A stretch of 40,649 bases of DNA, from NCBI GenBank assembly GCA_903886975.1, contig CAISOB010000118.1:1-40649 (forward strand), in the 5' to 3' direction. Each line of letters opens with the position of its first letter. Position 1 is the first letter of the stretch. Shown here one piece after another: positions 17,558 through 26,013 of this stretch. This stretch comes from an uncultured beta proteobacterium (GTDB lineage Bacteria; Pseudomonadota; Gammaproteobacteria; Burkholderiales; Rhodocyclaceae). The notes below the pieces were generated by a model that saw only the letters and a list, made by a program, of their open reading frames with translations, was not told the origin of the DNA and searched no databases. The translations under genes and the position numbers were made by a program.

Positions 17558-18822
17558 TGCGACGATCCTCTCTGGAAGAACAGCGGCTGATACGGCCGCA
17601 GGATCAGATCCTTGTTCACCATGACGCGCATCGGGAAGCCGGGCCGGATAGTGAGCGTCGGCTGGATGCTCACGTTGCGTTTCGTGATCTCCTGACCGGT
17701 CTGGTTAACGGTGTCCTGCGCGCTCTGTCGAACGGCGACAGTGATGCCTCCGTTGCTGCCGCTATTGTTTGGTGCTGCCAGCTCAGCACCCACGCCGAGT
17801 AGCGTGGATAACGCCGCACCAGCGAGGATGCGATCCCAATGCCAATCGACGCCATCTTCCAGTCCGGCATAACCCGCTGGGTCGATGCCGGGCAGGCGGT
17901 CGAGCGAAATGGATGAGGTATCGGGCAGGATTAACCGCGTCCACACAAGTAATACGCGCCGCTGACCGAATGACACCTGGCTGTCGTAGCGGCCGATCAG
18001 GCGCGAGCCCTGCGGAATCAGCAGGAAGCGACCCGTGGCCGTGTCGTAGACCGCCTCGGTGACGTTGGCGATGACCTGTCCCGGCAGGTCGGAATTGATG
18101 CCCGTCACCAGCGCTGCCGGAATGATGGTGCCCGCCATCACCTGGTAGGGAGAGGCTGGCAGTTGCAAGCTGGCCGGATTGCGGGTCGCGCTATCGTTGG
18201 CTGGGCCGCCAGTGGCGACAAACGCCTGCTTCTGATCCTGCCGGTTTTGCACCGTCGTCGGGTCGGTCGGCTGCGCCGATGCGACCACAGGGGCCATCGG
18301 ATTGAATGGCTGGTTGCCCGATACCGGCTCGGGCATGGCCGAACTCGCAGTGGGTGACGGCGCTGCTTTCACCGCACCGCTGCGAAAGAAAACCCCCGAA
18401 CGTGCGGCCTCTTCGGCATCACCTGGCTGTGCAACGCGCCCAGTCTGCGCGGGCGCTCCCGCATTACGCTGCGCCACGATGGCCGGACCCAAGTCGCCCG
18501 GCAATGGCTCGCCCAAAACGGGCACCGGCTTGGCAGCCACCGGCACCTTGGAATAGTCCTTGGGCAACTGGTCGAGGTTCTCGGCATGCGAGACACGGTC
18601 CACGTTGTACAGCTCGGCGGCCGCGTTGCGCTCGCGCTTGTGCGATTGCAGCGACCATAGTGTGCCGCCCAACACGACCGCGCCCAGCATTCCCGCAAGG
18701 ACGGCCAGCATGCGCCGGTTCAGTCGCGTGACCGGGCGCGGCGAAGCGCGCAGAGCCATGGTGTCCGGGTCGGCCTTATTCGGCCCAGTGGGTGGTGGCG
18801 TGGCGGGCGTGCTCATGCTCAA
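17554..18822 (-). CDS. trbI: Conjugal transfer protein TrbI (VirB10-like)
   Basis: The product (422 aa) is the VirB10-type component that spans from the inner membrane to the outer-membrane core of the type IV secretion system. A Pro-rich cytoplasmic N-terminus leads to one membrane segment (about residues 38-58), followed by a long Pro/Ala-rich periplasmic linker and the conserved C-terminal beta-barrel domain. The barrel domain begins near YQVMAGTIIPAALVTGINSDLPGQV and includes LLIPQGSRLIGRYDSQVSFGQRR. Both ends overlap neighbouring genes by 4 bp (trbG and DUF2274). Confidence 0.93.
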   Translation of the reverse strand: MSMSTPATPPPTGPNKADPDTMALRASPRPVTRLNRRMLAVLAGMLGAVVLGGTLWSLQSHKRERNAAAELYNVDRVSHAENLDQLPKDYSKVPVAAKPVPVLGEPLPGDLGPAIVAQRNAGAPAQTGRVAQPGDAEEAARSGVFFRSGAVKAAPSPTASSAMPEPVSGNQPFNPMAPVVASAQPTDPTTVQNRQDQKQAFVATGGPANDSATRNPASLQLPASPYQVMAGTIIPAALVTGINSDLPGQVIANVTEAVYDTATGRFLLIPQGSRLIGRYDSQVSFGQRRVLLVWTRLILPDTSSISLDRLPGIDPAGYAGLEDGVDWHWDRILAGAALSTLLGVGAELAAPNNSGSNGGITVAVRQSAQDTVNQTGQEITKRNVSIQPTLTIRPGFPMRVMVNKDLILRPYQPLFFQRGSSQ

Positions 18823-19832
18823 TGCCTCCGTGCCGTGCTGCCCACACCATCGGTGCGCTCAATGCGAACAACGGCGGCCTTGTCAGCGCCCAGCCGTAAC
18901 TCGGCCGCACCGAACAACCGATCCACCACGTAGTACGGCGAGCGGAAGCGGTAGTTCACGAGTTGGCCATCGCCCTGCGCTCCGATCACGAACAGCGGCG
19001 GCAACTCGCCCTGCGCGATGCCGGCGGGGAACTGGATGTAGACCCGCTCGCCGTCGTCGAAGGCGCGCAGCGGTTTCCACGGTGGGCTGTCGCCGGAAAT
19101 CGCGTAGCGGAACTTGATCTGCTCCAGCGATAAGCCGGAGTCCACCGGCGCTGCCGTCTGAGCCTGTTGCGCTTGCTTTTGCAAGGCCAGAAGGCGGTCC
19201 TTCGGGTAGTCCCACGATGCGGAGGCCATCCACGCCTGCGGCGTCGAAGAGAGTTCAAGCAGGTAGGTGCGGCGATTGGTGGTGATGACCAGATTTGTCT
19301 TCAACCCGATGCGCGTTGGTTTCACGAGGATGTTCACACGCAGGCTGGCGCCCGCACCGCTGGCCGTGTCGCCGACGATCCAGCGCACCGTATCGCCGGC
19401 CGAGACCGTCACCAGCTCTTCGCCCTGCTGCAAGGCGATGACGGTGACGCGGCCGGGGCTGGTGTAGACCTGATACAGCGCGCCGTCCGCATAAGGCCAG
19501 ACCTGGATGGCGTTGATGTAACCCTCGCGGCTGGGGGCCACGCGCGCTTCGGCATTGGCGCGCGCCACGCGAGTTTTCTCATCGGGTGATTCAGTTGCCG
19601 GTTTGTCCTCGGGTGCGTTGCGCAAGGACTTCAACTGCTCCGGCAGTGGCAGCGGTTTCGGCACCTCGACGATCTCGATGGGTTTGGGCGGTTCGGCCAA
19701 CACGTGTGCCGCGACAGATTCATCCAGCGTGATGTCAGGTGGCGGTTGTCCACGCGTGGCGCAGCCGGTGACGGTTGCCAAGGTGGCACTCAGGATCAAC
19801 GCCAAAGCGACAATGCGGATTTGTGTTTTCAT
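18819..19832 (-). CDS. trbG: Conjugal transfer protein TrbG (VirB9-like)
   Basis: The product (337 aa) forms part of the outer-membrane core with TrbI. The signal sequence carries a lipobox-like VTGC (about residues 21-24). The middle contains YINAIQVWPYADGALYQVYTSPGRVTVI, typical of the VirB9 N-terminal domain, and the C-terminal domain contains FRYAISGDSPPWKPLRAFDDGERVYIQFPAG and NYRFRSPYYVVDRLF. The start overlaps the trbF stop. VirB9 relatives often pair with a small VirB7 lipoprotein; here the N-terminal cysteine of TrbG itself may anchor it. Confidence 0.93.
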   Translation of the reverse strand: MKTQIRIVALALILSATLATVTGCATRGQPPPDITLDESVAAHVLAEPPKPIEIVEVPKPLPLPEQLKSLRNAPEDKPATESPDEKTRVARANAEARVAPSREGYINAIQVWPYADGALYQVYTSPGRVTVIALQQGEELVTVSAGDTVRWIVGDTASGAGASLRVNILVKPTRIGLKTNLVITTNRRTYLLELSSTPQAWMASASWDYPKDRLLALQKQAQQAQTAAPVDSGLSLEQIKFRYAISGDSPPWKPLRAFDDGERVYIQFPAGIAQGELPPLFVIGAQGDGQLVNYRFRSPYYVVDRLFGAAELRLGADKAAVVRIERTDGVGSTARRH

Positions 19833-20536
19833 GGTTTCTTCACTCCTTCAGTTGCGTCGAGTTCACGGCTCCAGGACAGGCCGTTGACATAGATTCCTAG
19901 CGGGTTTTTGCGCAGCCGCTCTTCGGTGCGCGGCGGCTGCAACACCATGGACAGCATGGCAGTCCAGCGCTCGGTGCCCGAAGGCGAACCATTCGCGTAG
20001 TTGCGCTCGATCCAGCGTACCTGGAACGAGGATTCGCTGGCGCGCACCACACTGGTGATTTCCACCGCCGTCGAGGTCTGGCCGATGCGCGCGAACGGAT
20101 CGTTGGTGCGTGCGTAGTCGTTCAGCGTGGCCGCACCCTTGTCCGTCGTGTAGTCGTAGGCTTCGAGCCAGTTTTGGCGCACGACGATCGGATCGATCGA
20201 CAGCGAACGCACGTCGGTGACGAAGCGCGCCAGGTGGTAGGCGATCTGCGCGTCGTTCGGCTTGTACGGCGTCGCCGCTTCGCCGACCGCGCGCACCTGG
20301 CCGCCGGCGGCCACCTCCACCACATACGGCGTGACGATGGATTGCGCTGAGCGCCACACCAGAGCGCCCGCCATCAGCAATGCCAGCGACAGACAGCCGA
20401 AGGCCATCAGCCGCCAGTTCTTCGCCTGCACGCGGGCGCTGCCGATACGCTGATCCCAGACCTGCGCGGCGGCCTGGTAGGGGGTGACCGGCTCGGGCGT
20501 TTGCGAGTAGCGCACCTGGGGTCGTTTGAATAGCAT
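19829..20536 (-). CDS. trbF: Conjugal transfer protein TrbF (VirB8-like)
   Basis: The product (235 aa) is the bitopic inner-membrane assembly factor of the transfer channel. It opens with FKRPQVRYSQTPEPVTPYQAAAQVWDQRIGSARVQAKNW, has one membrane segment (about residues 45-66) and a periplasmic NTF2-like domain with VVRQNWLEAYDYTT and RWIERNYANG. It starts 38 bp after trbL, one of the few real gaps in the operon, with a GAGGAGA ribosome-binding site. It overlaps trbG by 4 bp. Confidence 0.93.
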   Translation of the reverse strand: MLFKRPQVRYSQTPEPVTPYQAAAQVWDQRIGSARVQAKNWRLMAFGCLSLALLMAGALVWRSAQSIVTPYVVEVAAGGQVRAVGEAATPYKPNDAQIAYHLARFVTDVRSLSIDPIVVRQNWLEAYDYTTDKGAATLNDYARTNDPFARIGQTSTAVEITSVVRASESSFQVRWIERNYANGSPSGTERWTAMLSMVLQPPRTEERLRKNPLGIYVNGLSWSRELDATEGVKKP

Positions 20537-20574
20537 GAATTTATCTCCTCAAGGGTTCGTGTCAGGTGCTGGAG

Positions 20575-21927
20575 TCAGGCGTTGGATTCATCACGCAGAC
20601 TCGGGCTGGCGCCGCTGCCACCGTGGTCGCCTGAGCGCAGCGTGTGTGCCGCCGTCGAGACCGCACTGCTTGCCTGCTGTTTGCGCCGCATTTGTTTGGC
20701 CCAGGCGGGCTCGCCCGTAGGGGGCTTGGTTTCGGCCGATTCGGTAGAGCCGGCTGCCGCCGCAGGCGCAGTAGCCTCCGCGACGAAATTCGCTACGCGG
20801 TCCTTGACCGCTTTCGCACCGGCTGCGACACGCTGGCCGACCGCGCCGGCACCGCTCTTGGCCACATTGGCGAGGCCCGCGCCGGCCGCACGAAGCCCGC
20901 TACCTCCTGATGCCGCAGCACCGGCCTGGTAAGCGGATTTCGCACCGCTTGCCATTGAACTGGTCGCACGCCCGGCCGATGCAGCGCTACCGATGGCCGC
21001 GCGCGCGGCACCCGGCGCCATGCGCGCACCCGCCGCGACCGCTGCGCCACCCGATGCGATAGCGGCACCACCGGCTACCGCCAAACCAGCGACACCCAGT
21101 GCCGTTCCGGCCGCAGCGCCAGCGCCGAGCTGCGGTGCGCCCGACACCAGCCCGGTCGCAATCCCCGGCCCGAAGATCCCCAGTCCCAGCATCGCCAGCG
21201 AGGCCAGCATGATGGTCAGCGCCAGATCAATGGATGGCTCGGTGCCGGGCGGCACCTGAAACTGCGCAAACAGTCCTGTGCCAATGCCCACGATTACGGC
21301 CAATACCAGCACCTTGATGCCCGACGACACCACGTTGCCCAATACGCGCTCGGCCAGAAATGCCGTCTTGTTCCACAACGCAAACGGCACCAGCACGAAG
21401 CCCGCGAGTGTAGTCAGCTTGAATTCGATCAGCGTGACGAAGAGCTGCACCGCCAACACGAAGAAGCTGATGATGACGACCAGCCAGGCGAGGAACAGCA
21501 CCGTGATGACATCGAGGTGCGCGAACACTTCCGGGAAGCCGGTCATGCCGCTGATCTGCGCCATGATGGGCCGTGCCGCATCGACGCCGACCTTGGCCAG
21601 TAGGCCCGGCCGCAGAAACTGCGCTTGCGTCAGGGTGGAACCCGACGCCACCAGCCCGAGCCCGGCAAAGGAGCGGAACAGAATGCCCGCCAGATTGTTG
21701 AAATTGCCGATGATGAACGCGAAGGCGCCGACGTACAGCGTCTTCTTGATCAGCTTGCCGATGACCTCTTCGCCGCCCATGGCCCAGAACAGTCCGGCCA
21801 GTGTCATGTCGATCACCACCAGCGTGGCGGTGAGGAACGCCACCTCGCCATGCAGCAACCCGAAACCCGAGTCGATGTAGCGCGAGAAGACATCGAGGAA
21901 GTGGTCGATGACCGACAAGTCGTTCAT
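20575..21927 (-). CDS. trbL: P-type conjugative transfer protein TrbL (VirB6-like)
   Basis: The product (450 aa) is a polytopic inner-membrane channel component. The first 250 residues contain about six hydrophobic helices, including TATLVVIDMTLAGLFWAMGG and VLVLAVIVGIGTGLFAQF, and the family feature GEEVIGKLIKKTLYVGAFAFIIGNFNNLAG. The C-terminal 200 residues are low-complexity Ala/Gly-rich sequence followed by a charged tail, usual for TrbL. It starts 3 bp after the EexN-like gene. Confidence 0.92.
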   Translation of the reverse strand: MNDLSVIDHFLDVFSRYIDSGFGLLHGEVAFLTATLVVIDMTLAGLFWAMGGEEVIGKLIKKTLYVGAFAFIIGNFNNLAGILFRSFAGLGLVASGSTLTQAQFLRPGLLAKVGVDAARPIMAQISGMTGFPEVFAHLDVITVLFLAWLVVIISFFVLAVQLFVTLIEFKLTTLAGFVLVPFALWNKTAFLAERVLGNVVSSGIKVLVLAVIVGIGTGLFAQFQVPPGTEPSIDLALTIMLASLAMLGLGIFGPGIATGLVSGAPQLGAGAAAGTALGVAGLAVAGGAAIASGGAAVAAGARMAPGAARAAIGSAASAGRATSSMASGAKSAYQAGAAASGGSGLRAAGAGLANVAKSGAGAVGQRVAAGAKAVKDRVANFVAEATAPAAAAGSTESAETKPPTGEPAWAKQMRRKQQASSAVSTAAHTLRSGDHGGSGASPSLRDESNA

Positions 21928-21930
21928 GGC

Positions 21931-22194
21931 TCAGTTCTTCGGCGCCGGAGGCGGCATAACCGGTGGCGCAGGCGTGTACGGCGTGCCGCTGCCCATGAAG
22001 CGCCGCCGCGCGGCCTCGGCGGCCATCGTGCATCGCGCATCGCCGACCTTGGCGTGGTCGGCTTTGCATTGGGCGCGGACATCCTTCAGTCGTTCGGGAT
22101 TGGCCATCAGCGATTCGACGGACTCGGTAGGTGCCGGCTTGCCGCACGCGGCAAATAGCAGGGTGCAGGCGGTAACGGTGAGAAGGGCTTTCAT
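21931..22194 (-). CDS. EexN-like entry-exclusion lipoprotein (TrbK position)
   Basis: The product (87 aa) is a small lipoprotein: signal sequence with lipobox LFAAC (cysteine about residue 17), then ESLMANPERLKDVRAQCKADHAKVGDARCTMAAEAARRRF, as in EexN/TrbK-type proteins that block uptake of the same element from another donor. It sits between trbJ and trbL, where TrbK lies in IncP plasmids. The C-terminus (RRRFMGSGTPYTP followed by a Pro-rich tail) closely resembles the C-terminus of TrbJ encoded next to it. The name is based on size, lipobox, two cysteines and position. Confidence 0.8.
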   Translation of the reverse strand: MKALLTVTACTLLFAACGKPAPTESVESLMANPERLKDVRAQCKADHAKVGDARCTMAAEAARRRFMGSGTPYTPAPPVMPPPAPKN

Positions 22195-22204
22195 GGTCGA
22201 GTCC

Positions 22205-22930
22205 TCAGGGGTTGTAGTAGTTGACGGTGGCTGGCGTGTAGGGCGTGCCGTCGCCCTGAAAGCGCCGACTCACCTCGCGGGCCCGTTCCTGCACCGCGAT
22301 CTGCCGTGCCTGCTCCAGCGCGGTGGCCCGGTCCTGCGTGATCTGGAGCTGCTGTGCCTGGATGGCTTGCCGGGATTGCAGCGCCAGCAATTGGTTCGTC
22401 GCCTGCGTGGCCTGCAGCGCGCCAACGGCGGACTGGCTGCGGTTCATGAGGTCGGTCAAGGTCTGCTCGTCGGATGCGAAGTTCTGTACAGCCTGCGACT
22501 GCACCTGGGTCGCTGTGCGCAGCGCCTCCAACGAATTGCGCCAGCGCGTGCGGGCGTCGGTTGACATCTGACTACCCGACGTGGAGGCGGTATAGGCATT
22601 GGGATAGAGTCGCGCGAACTCCGTTTCCATCTGCGACAGGTTGAAGGCCAGCCCTTGCGCTTGCTGCAAGAGCTGGTTCGTCGCGGACAGTGCCGAGCGC
22701 AATTCATTGAGCGCGCTGAAGTCCAGACTCGTGAGGTTCTTCGCCTGGTTCGTCAACATCTGCGCTTCGTTCTGAAGCTGCCTGATCTGGTTGTTGATCT
22801 GTTCCAGCGCGCGGGCGGCCGTCATGATGTTCTGCACGAGATTGGTCGGATCGATCACGACCAGTGCCTGCGCAGCGGGCATGATGCTGACCAGAACGGC
22901 AACGGCGATGGCAAGCAAGGTTTTCTTCAT
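22205..22930 (-). CDS. trbJ: P-type conjugative transfer protein TrbJ (VirB5-like)
   Basis: The product (241 aa) is a secreted minor pilus-associated protein. An N-terminal signal peptide (about residues 1-22, cleavage near AQA) is followed by a long Gln/Asn/Ala-rich alpha-helical region with VIDPTNLVQNIMTAARALEQINNQI and repeated heptad-like segments. The C-terminus is SRRFQGDGTPYTP and a short tail. The ATG at 22930 has an AGGAGAAG ribosome-binding site and overlaps the trbE stop; the frame is open upstream only as a shadow of trbE. Confidence 0.92.
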   Translation of the reverse strand: MKKTLLAIAVAVLVSIMPAAQALVVIDPTNLVQNIMTAARALEQINNQIRQLQNEAQMLTNQAKNLTSLDFSALNELRSALSATNQLLQQAQGLAFNLSQMETEFARLYPNAYTASTSGSQMSTDARTRWRNSLEALRTATQVQSQAVQNFASDEQTLTDLMNRSQSAVGALQATQATNQLLALQSRQAIQAQQLQITQDRATALEQARQIAVQERAREVSRRFQGDGTPYTPATVNYYNP

Positions 22931-25365
22931 GGCTGCTTCTCCTGGGTTGTGAAGGGGAACGATGGGTAAGAGGGGATGAGGTCTGCGGCCCAGTCGAGGC
23001 CGCGATGGCGCAGCCAGGCGGCGGCGAAGTCCGCTGCCGGCACCAACGCGGAAACGGCGTCGATAGCGCGCTGGTCTTCGGGCTTGGCTGCACCGGCAAA
23101 GGCCAGCGCCACTGGCCCAAGCCCCAGATCGAAGACCCGGTTGCCGAGCCGTGACTGGTAGTAGTAATCGCGCTTGGGCTGGGCGGTCGCCACGATATTG
23201 ATCTGCCGCGCATTGAGGCCAAAGCCTTCGTAGATAACGCGAATCTGCGGCTCGGTTGCCTGCGGATTGGGCAAGAAAATGCGGTTCACGCAGCTCTCGA
23301 TGATGGCTGGCGCAATACTGGAATCTTTGATGTCCGCCAGCGATTGCGTGGCGAAGATCACCGACACGTTCTTTTTGCGCAGCGTCTTGAGCCACTGGCG
23401 AATGCGCGCGGCGAACACCGGGTCATCGAGAAACAGCCATGCCTCATCAAGGATCAACAGGGTTGGGGCACCATCCAGGCGTTCCTCGAAGCGCGCGAAC
23501 AGGTAACGCAGCACGGCCAGCGCCGCCGCCTTGCTGTGCATCAGTTCTTCCATCTCGAAGGCTTGCACGTCGGCGAAACCCAGTCGGTCATGGTCGGCAT
23601 CGAGCAGCTTGCCGTATGCACCGCCCAGCACATAGGGTTGCAGGGCTTGGCGCAGCGCGTTCGATTGCAGCAGCACCGACAGTCCGGTCATGGTGCGCTG
23701 ATCGAGCGGCGCGCTGGCCAGACTGTTCAGTGCCGACCACACCGCGTCTTTCACGTCTGGCCCGACGGCCACGCCTTCCTGAATCAAGCGTCCTTCGACC
23801 CACTCGGCCGCCCAGGCGCGGTAGCTGTCCTGGTCGATGCGGGCCAGCGGCTGGAAGGCGATGGCACCATCCGCGCCCAAGTCGTAGTGCTCGCCACCGA
23901 GCCCGAGCACGGTGGCGCGAATGGAGCGTCCCATGTCGAACGCGAAGATGCGCGAACCGGCATAGCGGCGGAACTGCATGGCCAACGTGGCCAGCAGCAC
24001 CGACTTGCCCATGCCGATGGGGCCGACCACCAGCGTGTTGCCCACGTCGCCGATGTGCGTGACCAGCCGGAACGGCGTGGCGCCATCGGTGCGGGTCACG
24101 ATCAGCGGTGGGCCGTCAAGATGCGCATTGCGCTCTTGACCAGCCCACACGGCGGAGACCGGCAGCATGTGGGCCAGATTCAAGGTCGAGACAATGGGCT
24201 GGCGCACGTTGGCATAGGCGTGTCCCGGAATCGACGACAGCCAGGCATCGACCGCGTTCAAGGTTTCGGGGATGGTCACGAAACCGCGACCCTGGATCGT
24301 CCGCTCCACGGCGCGCAACTTTTCGTCGGCGGCCGTCGCATCGGCATCGAGTACTGATACGGTGGCCGTGACGTAGCCGAACGACACCTGGTCACTGCCC
24401 AGTTCCTGCAGGGCGGCATCGGCATCCGCGGCCTTGTTCGAGGCATCGGAATCGACCAGCGGGCTTTCCTGCTGAAAAATGGTTTCGCGCAGCAACGCGA
24501 CGATGTTCTTGCGCTTGGCGAACCACTGGCGGCGCAGCCGTGTCAGTTCCTTCTCCGCCTCGGCCTTGTCCAGGCACAGGAAGCGGGTGCTCCAGCGGTA
24601 GGCAAAGCCCAGGCGATTGAGGTCGTCGAGCAGGCCAGGCCAGGTCGAGGTCGGGAAACCGCGCACCGACACGACGCGCAGGTGCTGGTTCCCGAGCATC
24701 GGTGCCAGCCCACCCGTCAGCGGTTCATCGGCCAGCAACGCATCAAGATGCATCGGCACTTCGGGCACGGCCACCGAATGGCGGCGCGTGGACACGCAGG
24801 CATGCAGGTAGGTCAAGGTCTGACCATCGTTGAGCCAGGCGATCTCCGGCATGACCCCCGCGAGCAAACCGAAGAAGCGTTCGGTCTCCGACACGAAGCC
24901 CTCCAGCCGTTCACGCCAATCCACACCTTCGACCTTGGTGTTCTCATACAGCAGCTTGGCGGCGCGGGCCGTTGATTCCTCGGGCGGCAGATAGAGCAAC
25001 GTCAGATGGTAGGTGCTCTCGAAGTGGCTATCGGCTTCCTCAAAAACGGCGCGGCGCTCTTCATCGACCAGCCACGACAATGGCTCGGGAAATATCGACT
25101 GCGGGTAGTCCGCCGCTTCGCGCCGTTCGGCCTCCACGAACAGCGCCCAGCCGGAACCGAACCGGCGCAGCGCGTTGTTCAAGCGCGCCGATGTGGCGAT
25201 CAGTTCGCCTTGCGTCGCGCTATCCAGGTCCGGCCCGCGAAACCGCGCCGTGCGCTGGAACGAGCCGTCCTTGTTGAGTACGACACCCGGCGCGACCAGC
25301 CCAGCCCAAGGCAACCAGTCAGCCAGCAGCGCGGGACGTGTGCGGTATTCGGCAAGATGCATCAT
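22927..25365 (-). CDS. trbE: Conjugal transfer ATPase TrbE (VirB4-like)
   Basis: The product (812 aa) is the large VirB4-type ATPase that energises pilus assembly and substrate transfer at the inner membrane. Walker A GPIGMGKS is near residue 446, Walker B LLILDEAWLFLDD near 635-647, and the SVIFATQSLADI motif follows. The N-terminal CagE/TrbE domain begins LAEYRTRPALLADWLPWAGLVAPGVVLNKDGS. The ATG at 25365 (two in tandem) is preceded by GGAGAAC; the frame is open 44 codons further, but that overlaps trbD with unnatural composition. It follows trbD by 19 bp. Confidence 0.94.
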   Translation of the reverse strand: MMHLAEYRTRPALLADWLPWAGLVAPGVVLNKDGSFQRTARFRGPDLDSATQGELIATSARLNNALRRFGSGWALFVEAERREAADYPQSIFPEPLSWLVDEERRAVFEEADSHFESTYHLTLLYLPPEESTARAAKLLYENTKVEGVDWRERLEGFVSETERFFGLLAGVMPEIAWLNDGQTLTYLHACVSTRRHSVAVPEVPMHLDALLADEPLTGGLAPMLGNQHLRVVSVRGFPTSTWPGLLDDLNRLGFAYRWSTRFLCLDKAEAEKELTRLRRQWFAKRKNIVALLRETIFQQESPLVDSDASNKAADADAALQELGSDQVSFGYVTATVSVLDADATAADEKLRAVERTIQGRGFVTIPETLNAVDAWLSSIPGHAYANVRQPIVSTLNLAHMLPVSAVWAGQERNAHLDGPPLIVTRTDGATPFRLVTHIGDVGNTLVVGPIGMGKSVLLATLAMQFRRYAGSRIFAFDMGRSIRATVLGLGGEHYDLGADGAIAFQPLARIDQDSYRAWAAEWVEGRLIQEGVAVGPDVKDAVWSALNSLASAPLDQRTMTGLSVLLQSNALRQALQPYVLGGAYGKLLDADHDRLGFADVQAFEMEELMHSKAAALAVLRYLFARFEERLDGAPTLLILDEAWLFLDDPVFAARIRQWLKTLRKKNVSVIFATQSLADIKDSSIAPAIIESCVNRIFLPNPQATEPQIRVIYEGFGLNARQINIVATAQPKRDYYYQSRLGNRVFDLGLGPVALAFAGAAKPEDQRAIDAVSALVPAADFAAAWLRHRGLDWAADLIPSYPSFPFTTQEKQP

Positions 25366-25384
25366 GGCGTGTTCTCCGTGGGCC

Positions 25385-25657
25385 TCATACGTCCAACAAC
25401 ATGCGGTGCTTGATGTGTCGCGCGAACACCGCCATGAACTGCGCATCCAGACGCGCGCCCCACACGGCCAACGAGTGCCCGACGATCCACAGCGCAAGAC
25501 CGGGCAGCCAGAGTTGCAGCCCGAGACCGACCGCAGCCGCCAGTGTGCCGTTGGCGATCGCCACCGTGCGCGGCGCGCCGCCCAGCAAAATGGGTTCGGT
25601 CAACGAACGGTGCAGCGGCACTTCAAAGCCCGGTGCGTCAGCAGGCAGCGCGTTCAT
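25385..25657 (-). CDS. trbD: Conjugal transfer protein TrbD (VirB3-like)
   Basis: The product (90 aa) is a small inner-membrane protein with a typical VirB3 arrangement: FEVPLHRSLTEPILLGGAPR, then one or two adjacent hydrophobic helices (about residues 31-65), then a cytoplasmic DAQFMAVFARHIKHR segment. VirB3 proteins work with VirB4, encoded immediately downstream. The start overlaps the trbC stop by 4 bp, which also decides this start over longer frames. Confidence 0.92.
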   Translation of the reverse strand: MNALPADAPGFEVPLHRSLTEPILLGGAPRTVAIANGTLAAAVGLGLQLWLPGLALWIVGHSLAVWGARLDAQFMAVFARHIKHRMLLDV

Positions 25658-26013
25658 GCGATCACCGCTCCACCGGCAAAGCTGAAGAAGGTCAGGAAGA
25701 ACGAGGATGCGGCGAACGCGATCGACAGGCCGAAGACGATCTGCACCAGCTTGCGGAAGCCACCGCTGGTGTCGCCGAAGGCCAGCGTCAGCCCCGTGGT
25801 AATGATGATGATCACCGCGATGATGCGGGCCACCGGTCCCTGGATCGAATCCAGCACCGATTGCAGCGGTGCCTCCCACGGCATGTTCGAGCCCGCCGCG
25901 TGCGCAGGCAGCGCCACGCATAGCAACAGCGCCGCCATGACGATGATCTGCATACCAACCTGAAGCCGGGCGTTGTGCAGAAGCGGATTTACGGAAGTGT
26001 GCAAAGGTGTCAT
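25654..26013 (-). CDS. trbC: Conjugal transfer pilin TrbC (VirB2-like)
   Basis: The product (119 aa) is the major pilus subunit precursor. A long signal sequence (about residues 20-40, ending ALPAHA) precedes a mature part with two hydrophobic helices, the first around GPVARIIAVIIIITTGLTLAF and the second around IVFGLSIAFAASSFFLTFF, joined by a short GDTSGGFRK loop. This helix-loop-helix organisation is the pilin hallmark. In RP4 the TrbC pilin is cyclised by the TraF peptidase; no traF is visible near this operon. It overlaps trbB and trbD. Confidence 0.92.
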   Translation of the reverse strand: MTPLHTSVNPLLHNARLQVGMQIIVMAALLLCVALPAHAAGSNMPWEAPLQSVLDSIQGPVARIIAVIIIITTGLTLAFGDTSGGFRKLVQIVFGLSIAFAASSFFLTFFSFAGGAVIA

